NCBI GenBank assembly: GCA_039707465.1
Contig: CM077643.1
Coordinates: 374,641,419-374,705,418 of the forward strand
From: Rhabdophis nuchalis
Taxonomy: Eukaryota > Chordata > Lepidosauria > Squamata > Natricidae
DNA: 64,000 nt
Reading direction: 5' to 3'
Positions 35,917 to 45,800 of this stretch are shown one piece after another. A program made the translations under genes and the position numbers. How positions within the stretch are numbered: position 1 is the stretch's first letter; every line of letters starts with the position of its first letter. Below the pieces are notes generated by a model. The model was not told where the DNA came from, made no database searches, and saw nothing but the letters and a program-made list of their open reading frames with translations.

Positions 35917-36246
35917 GAAGCCCTGCCCCCTTTAACAGGCACCACTAGGCATGCCAGGGACAGGGTGAGTCCAAGAGACCAAGGACTAGCTTGAGGTATG
36001 ATTGCTGGACCATTATTGGAAGAAGCAATGATCTGACAATCCAGATTGGATCAGGGTCAGGAGGGAGGGGAGAAACAAGAGGAATCAACTAGAGCCAAAA
36101 GGAAGGTAGAAGAAACACGATGTTTGCAAGTCAGCTAAAATGGACTTTTTGACATTTTAAAGCTAATGGGGTTTGAAAAGCACCCTCCCTGATTGTTGAG
36201 TGACAAAGAGTGAGAGAGACAGAAGGAATGCATGATCTTAGCATCC
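35917..36246. other. Intergenic, no gene seen
   Basis: Nothing recognised. Confidence 0.4.
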
Positions 36247-36465
36247 ATCTAAGGCAGGGATGTCCAAACTTGGGAACTTTAAGACTATGAGAATTATCTT
36301 ACAGAGCAGAAGCTATGGGGGTGGGTGGGGACCCAGTCCTTAGATCAGGGATGTCCAAACTTGGGAACTTTAAGACTTGTGGACTTCAACTCCCAGAATT
36401 CCCCAGCCAGCATAGTGGGTCCCCACCCACCCCCATAGCTTCTGCCCTGTAAGATAATTCTCATA
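36247..36465. repeat. Foldback element rearranged by an inverted duplication
   Basis: A left piece of the CAGGGATGTCC element (36255-36285) has ATCTAAGG before it. A 50-base flank copy follows at 36286-36335, and CCTTAGAT, the exact reverse complement of ATCTAAGG, is at 36338-36345. A longer piece of the element comes next, and then the same 50 bases in the opposite orientation at 36416-36465, with one mismatch. Confidence 0.9.
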
Positions 36466-36809
36466 TTTATATAAATCATGTAGGTCTGTGAGACTGTAAG
36501 GGTTCTGTTTTAGTACTTGCCTGAAGCAGCCATCTTTCATTCTGAAAGCAAAAAATTAAAGTGTGTTATTTATTCATAATCAGGGTGTCTTGAATCTTAT
36601 TCCATCTGGGCAGGTGCCCTTTACTTCTGCTCCTGTTGGAGATAGGAAAGAGTAGGGACCCTCAGCTGTAGGACTTTCTTCTGGGGTACAGTTTCCCAAA
36701 ATCAGGATCAGGCTCACCCTATTCCTTTTGTACAACAATTGTTTTAAGTCACAAATAAATAGGAAAGTATCACTCAATGTAAGATTAATAATTGCACTAT
36801 CAGTTAGAG

Positions 36810-36944
36810 CAGGGGTCTCCAACCTTTGCAACTTTAAGTCTGAAGGACTTCAGCTTCCAGAATTCTCCAGCCAGCAAAGCTGGCTAGAGAATTCTGGGAG
36901 CTGAAGTCCTTCAGACTTAAAGTTGCAAAGGTTGGAGACCCCTA
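36810..36944. mobile_element. Foldback hAT-like element, 135 bp, CAGGGGTCTCCAACC subfamily
   Basis: Near-perfect inverted arms around GCAAAGC. A perfect 8-bp duplication AGTTAGAG flanks it at 36802-36809 and 36945-36952. Confidence 0.9.
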
Positions 36945-37189
36945 AGTTAGAGAGTCAGGTAAAGGGCCTATGGAGGAAAAACCTGACATATAGGAAATCA
37001 CGGCACTCTTACAGCTGGGATGACAAGCTGTCACATATAAAAACAATCGGACACGCCATTCTTTTCAACCCTGTGTCCTCCAGCTATGTGGGAATATGTC
37101 TTCTGTTTTCTCCAGACTTTTAAATAAACAACTGTCACTGGACTGTTGGGAGAGTTGTCTCTATCCCCCTAAAGCATCGCTTCTCACCC

Positions 37190-37890
37190 ATGGCATGGTA
37201 CTTTCTCCACTCCTTTTCAACATCTACTGTATATGAAACTGCTGGGCGAGATCATCCATCACCATGGGTTGAAGTAGTATGCACAGTATACTTCAACTCT
37301 CTATTTTCCATTCTTGATAGTGATCAAGTGATGCTTTGCCTGCCCTCTCATGCTACCTGGAGGTATGGGAGGCCTGGGTGGGGGGCAGGCAGGCTTGAAC
37401 TGAACCCTTTGTCATCTTTGACTCTGGATAAGATGACACTGGCCCAGAAAGAGCCGGTCCACAACTTAGGGGTTCTCCTGGGCTCGTGACTCCAGTTTGA
37501 GGAGCAGGTGGCAGTTGTGGCTAGGACAGCCTTTGCACAACTTTGTGTTGTGCCCCAGTTGCGGTCATTCCTGGATCAGGATTTCCTGCACTTGGTCATT
37601 CAGTCCCTAGTCATCTCACAGTTGGACTATTATAATGCACTCTACATGGGGCTACCCTGAAAGAGCATTCAGAAGCTACAGCTGGTACAGAGTGCAGCAA
37701 TGTGGGGTGTGATTGGGGAACTCTGACCCCTGTAATACCACTGCTCTGTGAACTGTATTGGTTGCTGACCCACATCGAGGTGCAATTCAAGGCTTTGGTG
37801 ATCACCTTTAAAGCTCTTTATGGCCTGGGTCCAGCTAATTGTCTCACGCCACTGGAATTGGTCTGCCAACCCTCCTAAGGGCCTAAAGAA
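37190..37890 (+). mobile_element. Old L2/CR1-group LINE, 5' part of a split copy
   Basis: Heavily mutated reverse-transcriptase codons: KLLGEII-like start, NLGVLLGS, QLRSFLDQD, SQLDYYNALYMGL and KLQLVQSAAM. It is much more diverged than the copy at 6.6-8.5 kb. Its 3' end resumes at 38098. Confidence 0.75.
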
Positions 37891-38097
37891 ATGTTTATGT
37901 TTATGTTTATTTACACTTATATACCGCCTATCTCCCGAAGGACTCAGGGCGGTGCACAGAAGAATAAAAAGTAATAAAACACAACGACAATATAAAAGTT
38001 AAAAATAGATTAAATACTAGATCTGTGCTAAAAACATGGTTAAAAGCAAGTAAAAATATTATTAAATTAGTATAAAATTGGGACATGATTCTGCCCG
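37891..38097 (-). mobile_element. L2/CR1-group LINE 3' UTR inserted into the older copy
   Basis: Reverse-oriented 3' UTR: TATATACCGCCTATCTCCCG, GGACTCAGGGCGGTGCACAG, then the gtgctaaaa block. It lies between two halves of a plus-strand copy. Confidence 0.75.
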
Positions 38098-38330
38098 TTG
38101 GCTTGGGGCCCCAATAGGGAACAGCACACTAGAGGTGGTTGAATAACCATAGATCCCACTTCCCCCTACTCAACCCCCGTCTTCCCCACCTGTCCTTAGA
38201 TTTTAATGTTTAGCTTTTATTTATTTCTGTTTTGATTGATATGATTCGATTCGATTTTTATGGCTGTGAACCACCCAAAGTTGCCCTATGTTGCAATGGG
38301 CGGCTAATACATTTGATAAATAAATAAAAC
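38098..38330 (+). mobile_element. Old L2/CR1-group LINE, 3' end of the split copy
   Basis: Old 3' UTR ending GTGAACCACCCAAAGTTGCC, GGGCGGCTAATA and ATTTGATAAATAAATAAA. Confidence 0.65.
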
Positions 38331-38613
38331 TAACTACAGAATTATGGGAGTTGAGGTCTACAAATCTTCAAGCTGCCAATATGGGGGGGAGACGAGACTG
38401 CCCTAAGATAAAAAACAACATAGCTTGTAACAGGGCTGCAAATACTGTATCTCTTCCATACAAATCCAATCAGCAACAAACACAGCATTGGGAGAGAGTC
38501 TCATTTGAAAGTGTTTTCCAGAGGCCTAACAACTACCTGCAGGCAATCCCTGGAATAATAGGCTTCTGCATAAGTCCTGGGTGTTGGTTTTACCCACAGT
38601 GAGTCATTTAAGG

Positions 38614-38748
38614 CAGGGGTCTCCAACCTTTGCAACTTTAAGTCTGAAGGACTTCAGCTCCCAGACTTCTCCAGCCAGCAAAGCTGGCTGGAGAAGTCTG
38701 GGAGCTGAAGTCCTTCAGGCTTAAAGTTGTAAAGGTTGGAGACCCCTG
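38614..38748. mobile_element. Foldback hAT-like element, 135 bp, CAGGGGTCTCCAACC subfamily
   Basis: Near-perfect arms around GCAAAGC. A perfect 8-bp duplication ATTTAAGG flanks it at 38606-38613 and 38749-38756. A decayed half-copy of the family precedes it at about 38331-38383. Confidence 0.9.
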
Positions 38749-38756
38749 ATTTAAGG

Positions 38757-39351
38757 AAACTGACTTTCCCTTTAACTTAAGGCAGATTTTAATGGTGATT
38801 GCTATATTTTAGAACTAGGAATCCATATCGCCCTCATTCTCTTCTGAAATCCACAGCAGTTGCAGGATAGTTTTACAGCCCAGAACTCTTCCCAAAGTAC
38901 AATTTTATACAATGATTAACTGATCAAATTATTGATCAATAATCAAAAAATTATTGATCAAATGATCAATAATAGCCAAATATCTTGGGGCCTTATCTAT
39001 GATGCAGCAATACCAACAGATCAAGATCGATTCGGGTCTAAGTTATCAATCAGGATACTGCTATTATGAAAGAAGACCAAGCATAATAATTTTCGGAAGG
39101 CTTCCCAAAAGGAAAACCAGATGTAGGATCACCCTGAATTGTCACCACAAAGGTTTTTTATACATGTAGCAGGAAATATTCCTTGAGACCTTTTGTGTCT
39201 TGCAATACCCAGTGTGGCCACAGGATGTCTCCCTATCTTGCACAAAATATACACCCTTGTAATAGCTAATGAAGATAATGCTCGGAATTGGGGCAGGAAG
39301 CGTTCTTACTTCAGGACAAAAAGCTTTAATTCTTTTTTTTGAAAAACCCTA
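38757..39351. other. Downstream flank of the PRSS55-like gene, no feature recognised
   Basis: Unique AT-rich sequence with short local repeats of ATTGATCAATAAT near 38920-38975. Confidence 0.4.
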
Positions 39352-39357
39352 TTTATT
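39352..39357 (-). promoter_or_regulatory. Probable polyadenylation signal of the PRSS55-like gene
   Basis: AATAAA on the minus strand, about 215 bases after the stop codon. It is the first exact match downstream and gives a 3' UTR of ordinary length. Confidence 0.5.
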
Positions 39358-39570
39358 ATACATATATAATAGTCCGAGGAAGCTCTGCTGAGAGTTATAG
39401 CTGCTTCCCAGCAACCTTTTCCAATATTTGCTTTCCAAAAATATCAGATAAACAGGCTCCGATCATCCTCCTGGCAGGACAGGAATCTTTGTCCAATGCA
39501 TTAGGATGGTGCTGGATTGAAGGCAGATCAATCAACAATATCAGTATTTTACAATAAAAAGGAGTTCAGT

Positions 39571-39879
39571 TCAATAAACTGGATCCATCAGTAGCAAAAC
39601 TGGAGCAATCACGCTAGTCATTGAAAGGAGGGGCGAACCGGCAACAGAATCTGGGATAAAGACTTGAGTGTAAGGTCCAATGTCATCCGCTCCTTCGGGA
39701 ATAAAGGGCTTCCCTTCTTGTGCGGTGGCCTTCTGTATCCAGTCAAGGTAGCTGAAGACTGCCGTGTAGACTGTGGGGCTTGCCTCTGGGTCACAGTTAC
39801 CTCCCCAGCTTGCTATGCCAACCACAAACCATTTCATGTTACTTCCAGAATCACAGAACAGGGGACTCCCACTCTCCAC
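39571..39879 (-). CDS. PRSS55: PRSS55-like exon 5 (Ser nucleophile region and C-terminal tail)
   Basis: The acceptor is TTTGTTTCTCCAG. The exon starts VESGSPLFCD in phase 0: the Ser nucleophile is kept, but the Gly and Asp before it are Val and Glu. It continues with VVGIASWGGNCD, SPTVYT and LDWIQKAT. After a polar linker comes a hydrophobic tail ending LLSMTSVIAPVLLLMDPVY, where mammalian PRSS55 has its anchor signal. The stop is TGA. Confidence 0.88.
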   Translation of the reverse strand: MESGSPLFCDSGSNMKWFVVGIASWGGNCDPEASPTVYTAVFSYLDWIQKATAQEGKPFIPEGADDIGPYTQVFIPDSVAGSPLLSMTSVIAPVLLLMDPVY

Positions 39880-42800
39880 CTGGAGAAACAAAAGTATAGC
39901 TGCCTATTCTTATGCAAAAGGCTTTGAAGGGTTCAAAAGAATATGTCAATCGTGGACAATCAAATGTGTCTTTATTGATTTTTGCCTCAACAGGCAAAGA
40001 TCAGCTTTCTCCTCCTTTTTTTATACCAACCAATCTGTCAAAACTGTAATGAAACTTTACCCAAATGAAACATACGTTCTCTCCCTAGATATTCTAGTCT
40101 CCATTTTAATTTCCATGTCTTATTTCTCCTGGCTTGTATTTTGGATTGTAAACACCAAAAGGGTTAGTCTTGAATAATAAAAATGATTTAAAATCTAGTT
40201 TAATCCTCCAACCATGGCCCTCCCCTTGCCTTCAAAATTTTCTTTAACTGTCAACTGCCTATTTCTATTTAACAACAATCAAAAAATTATAGTAATTCCC
40301 TGAAGCTTCTGAATTCTTCCTCTCCCACACAAAATACACAGGATCTGTCTGCTGTAGCAAAACTCTTGCTCCCGTTTTTTGTTACTTAAAGGGCTAACAA
40401 ACAAATCAAAGGATCACAAAGATATCAAAGAAGAAAGAGAAAAGAAGGGATGGGAAAAGCAGAAGAAACACAAGCAAAGAAAATAACCATGTTGTCTTTT
40501 CTCCTTTTCTAAATATCTGGTCCCCAATATTGTGGGCTTCAATTTAATATATCCCTATGCATTAAGGAACAGTTTTAGCTTGATACTTTCCTAAAATAAC
40601 TTCCCTGGGTGTTTGAAATTTGAATAACAAAAAAATGGACACACGTCTCTTATGCAAAAGATACGGGGTTCTTCTAGTAGCTCAAGACGAAATGAAGTGT
40701 ATACCTCACAGTTCTCCTCCATGTTTTCCTTAGAAACAGCACAGAAGACATTCCCGATTAACCCTTGGATTTCTTTGGAACATACGTCTCTGTCAATTAG
40801 AGTCACTTCTACCTTCCTTAATATGTGGGTTAATTTCTCAACATTATCTGCAGGCAAAAGGGAAGGGTGAAGGCCAAGTAACAGTTTAGAATCAACCAAT
40901 AATGGATAGAAATCAGCCACGCAGCGTTTCACAGGACAGAATACATTAAGAAACAACACTGTCCTGTCACCATAAACAAGGAGCAGCCCTGCCAATTTCA
41001 TGGAATTATGTCAGAGATGCCAGCTTTGCTCTCATGTGATACAAAGGGATCCTGGTCTCATATATTATGAAAGAAGGGAAGGAAGAATTAAGAATGGGTG
41101 CACAGCTTGAAGTGGATGGGCAGCATGTTGTTGCCATAATCCCTTATTCTATAGTCCTTACAGAACCACAAGACTGTGCTGCTGAAATCAGCCAGTCAGA
41201 GAGAATTCTGGGAGTTGAGTTCACACATCAAAGTTGCCAAGGTTGACAAATACTGTTCTAAAAAAAACAACCCGTTAACGTGCTAGATTAGATTAACTCA
41301 TCCGTAATGAGTTAGATTAGCTAAAGTCACCTGTGGAAATCCTTGACAACCTCTTAACATTAAGCTCACACTTGGGCCAGTTGAAAGTATATACATGTAT
41401 ATCAGAGGTGGGTTCCTACCGGTTTGGCCGAGTAGGTAGTAACTCAGCTGGATACGCCCCCGAACAGGTTCTATTAGCGGGGCCATAGGCAGCGCCATCT
41501 TGGTTTTTGTTTCTGCACAGAAGCAATTTTTTTTACTACTGTGCATTCACATGTAGTGCACATTAAGCTCATGGGCAGCACACCCCTAAGCGAACCAGCA
41601 GTCACACAAGCCGGAACCTGATGTATTTAACTGTATCTTACACCAGTTTTCAAAGTAGAGTTAAGGCATAGATTTTTCTTTCATCTTCCAACTGATGTCC
41701 CACAGTCAGTGAAGAACCAAAACTGAAAAAATGAGCAGCTCTTTCAGTAAGATAACAATCCAAAACATGCCTCCCAATTAATTATGAAATACTTACAGGA
41801 ATAAAGAGAAAGGCCTCTACAGCCCCCAGATTAGAGACTTTATAAAAACTCCCTTACAATATTTCTAAAATGAGTTTTGTGCAGAAGGATGGGGAAAGGT
41901 TCCAAAACTAAGCAAGGAAGATTCTCAGCTGGCTCCAGGAAAACCTATTTTTGCCAAAGGAAGGGTCACACGCTACACCTGCCACATACACCATTTTCTT
42001 ATTCTGAATCTGTAAACAACTGTGAATAAATAATGTATATATGGATCCAAATTGATAGCAAAGCATCATTACTTTGCCTGACATAGAGATTATATTAGCT
42101 TTTATTCACTTAGAGATTCATAGAAACATATATATATATTATTATATGTTTAAGGCAGAGAAGGAAGACAGTTTGTCTCCTCCCTTAAAGGGGCCCGAAC
42201 AGGAGTTGTGAAATATTCTCTCATATATATATTAATATCTAGGCCAGGGATGTCCAAACTTGGGAACTTTAAGACTTTAAGCTATGCTGGCTGGGGAATT
42301 CTGGGAGTTGAAGTCCACAAGTCTTAAAGTTTCCAAGTTTGGACATCCCTGATCTAGGCCATTTATCCAATTAAGTGCAGTATTTGTTTGTTGGAGAAAG
42401 TCTGCCTTTCCTCTTGTATAAGCTCTCAAACGGTAGCTAGTCCCTATGTGGGCCAGTGTCTGATGAGAAGCCCCACCACAGTCATATTCAGGGGAGGATT
42501 GTCTGCCCTACATTTTTTCTATTCTTATGAATCAATGTCTTTTAATATGTAACCTAAAATGTATATATAATTTTTTGAATTCCTCAAACCTTACAAAAGT
42601 TACTACATATTCCCATCATACCATTGTATCAATAAAGGAGAATATTTGTAGTATATATTTGTGTGTGTGAGAGGTTTTTGAGCTGATAAATAAATAAACA
42701 AGGGAGACTAGGATAGATCTATTTCAAGCTTTTTAGCTCTCATTAGCTGGCAATACACTATATTGCCAAAAGTATTCGCTCACCTGCCTTTACTCGCATA

Positions 42801-45800
42801 TGAACTTATAGTAAGTGACATCCCATTCCTAATCCATAGGGTTCAATATGACGTCGGTCCACTGTGCACTATTCTTGAGCTAATCTGAAGGCCACATGAA
42901 GTTTGGAGGTCTGTAGCAATTGACTCTGCAGAACGTTGGCGACCTCTTCACACTATGCGCCTCAGCATCCGCTGACCCTGCTCTGTCAGTTTATGTGGCC
43001 TACCACTTCATGGCTGAGTTGCTGTCATTCCCAAACACTTCCACGTTCTTATAATACAGCAGACAGTTGACTGTGGAATATTTAGGAGCAAGGAAATTTC
43101 ACGACTGGATTCGTTGCACAGGTAGCATCCTATCACGGTTCCACACTGAGCTTCTGAGAGCCACCCATTCTTTCACAAATGTTTGTAAAAACAGTCTGCA
43201 TGCCTAGGTACTTGATTTTATACACCTGTGGCCATGGAAGTGATTGGAACACCTGATTGCTTATTTGGATGGGTGAGCAAATGCTTTTGGCAATATAATG
43301 TATATATTGACTGTTGTCCATGAGCTCTATGCTACAGGCCCATGATGGCAAACCTATGGCAAGTGTGCCACAAGTGGCACATGGAGCCATATCTGCTGGC
43401 ATGTGAGCCGTCAGCTCCAGCGCGCATGCATGCGCTGGCCAGCTGATTTTCGGTCTTCCAGAGGGCCAGCGGAGGACGTTTTTGCCCTCCCCAGCCTTCA
43501 GGAAAGCCTCCGGAGCCTTGGGAGGGCAAAAAACTGGCCCAAGAGAGCCTCAGAGGAAATTCCAAGCTCAGCTTGGAGGTGAGCAGTATGGTGCACGGGG
43601 GGAGCATGTGTGTAGGGTTGTGCGTGCATGCACATGTGGGGCGTGTGCTTTGCATTATGGGTGTCAGCATGAACGCACGCTATCGTGCGCACATGCTCAC
43701 ATTTTTAGCACCCTAAAAGTAAAAGGTTCGCCATCACTGCTGTACGCTAAATAAATAAATCATAGAAACATACAATTTGACAAGGGTGCCTAATCATTTG
43801 TATCTAACTGTACTTGAATGTATAAGCATACCCTTATGTGCTGCACTTACACACACATACTGTATACACAGAGCTACAAAAATGCCCTGCCCTAATTAAT
43901 AGGTGATTGAGGGACTGGTGTTAGGGAACTCTTCCCTTTTATCTTGCCTGCAACCTAAGTTGGGAAAGAGGAGAGACGTTGGCTGCTACTTTACTCCTTT
44001 CCCTTTCCCTGGAACCAACATTCCCACCAATGTCTATTGTTAATCTTCACCGTAGCAATAGCAATAACCAATGTTTAAAAGCATGGGGGGGAGGGGCAGA
44101 GATTTTCAAGATTCTATTTCTAGATTGAATTCCTGCAGGGAAGGGACACCTTCCACCTTCATGGAAACCTTCCATTTCCATTTTTGATTTTTCCTTTTGA
44201 AGCTGCTCCTTCACCTTCCGTTACTATGGACTGTATTTTTTGTAAAGACTCTTCCTTTCTAGATAACAAGTGTTTGCTTTTTCATAATCCCTTATTTTGA
44301 AAGAGGATGGGACAAGGCCATCCAGAAGGAATTTAGTAACCTTTATGTCAATGCCACCTTAGCCTGGATGGGGGAAGGAAGTGGAGAAGATAGGTGGGTG
44401 AGGAAAGCAACTCAGAATTTCCCCATCTCAATCCTCTTTAGCGTAAGAGGAAGAATCTGTACCCAGCTTTCAAGAGTCTGTCACTCCAGCCTATAATAAT
44501 AAAGTAGAGTGCCAGGAGTTGATGTGAGTTTCCTAACCTGACCTACTCCAAAAAGTTGACTCAAGGCTAACTAACTTGTTTCCAAGGCAAATTAGGGTAA
44601 GAAGTAGGATGCAATTCTTCTCACCCTTTCTTGTCATGTCATGGTTTTGGTCATGAAAAAAAAAATGGAAGGCAGAGTTAGAAAGTTTTTCTTATTGGAA
44701 GGACAAAAAGAAAGAAAGGAAAACTTGTTTATCCCCCAAGCACATTGCAGTGGGAGAAGTGAAGTTATCGGTAGCAAAAGCTTAAAAATACCACCCCCAT
44801 CTCCATTTCTCCATCTCTCAAATTCCTCCCTAAATTGAGATTGTAGTCAAAGTGATAAATTTAGGGGAAGGGCATTTGGCTCAAGCTTGGATTAGAAAAT
44901 GCAGTACCAGCCATCGCAGTCTTCCATGTGGCAACCCAGCAGTCTTGCCATATGCTGAGGTCCTGCAACAGGGGCAAGCAAATTGGTGTCGTTTTGTCAC
45001 TGAAGTTGATGGGAGAATCCAATAAGAGCAAAGCAATGTTGTTTCTCAGACTGGTACTGTTGAAGTCTTCGTGGATGATCATCACATCCAACTTCTTTTC
45101 CTCTAAAGGCTTCCCATGCAAGATGACCACTATGGGGAGATCTAAAGAACTTGGGAACAAAGATGGAGGCCACACATTACTGAAACATATTCAGACCCTA
45201 AGAGGTGACCTGACCAATCCAAAAAATAAGGCAGTTGGGTTAATGGTATTTTTAGTGCAAAATATTTTAAAGGATGAGTATATTTGATGTTTTCAACCTA
45301 TACATCAGCTGCAAGTTCCCAACCCCTTTTTAAAATCCCTTGAATTCCTACCTTGGAATGGCCTATGGATTGGTGTACCTGGGACCTTGGACAGAGAAAA
45401 AGAAGTCAACCTAAATTGCTTCAAGCAACAAAGTAGAGCAGGCAGGATAATTTGAATTAGCCTGCTGTACAGGACTGGTGGTGAGAATATGAATGATAAG
45501 TGTTTTTTTAATTATTATTTACCTGCTCCTGTTCAAAGCTCTATTCCTACCTAATTCATTTTGCTAGCTTTCTATTGCAGTCAGTTGGTATCCACATTTA
45601 TTTAGTCTGCTTCAGTTCTCACTCAGGAGTGGGTTCCAGCTACTGCCGGTTTGCTCGTGAACACGATGCGTGCTACACGCACATGCACAGTGCAATAAAA
45701 TTGTTCTGCGCATGCGCAGAAGCGAAAAACATGATGGTGGTGCCTACAGCACCGCCCAGAGAACCAGTTCTGGGATGTGGCAGGCCTGGGTCACTGCCAG

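Larger units (their letters stand above)
40848..44907 (-). other. PRSS55-like intron 3
   Basis: A 4-kb intron between the weak G|GTACTG donor and the strong CTGCAG acceptor. It holds two short hAT-like elements (41403 and 42245), a decayed foldback half at about 41185-41263, the Tc1-like element, and an AGGTTYGCCATCA-type element. The other introns (39880-40704, 45150-45985, 46212-46408) show only the hAT-like element at 45624. Confidence 0.8.

Noticed and set aside
43332..43670. Cys/His-rich minus-strand protein at 43.3-43.7 kb
   Set aside because: The frame lies inside a GC-rich non-autonomous hAT-like element.
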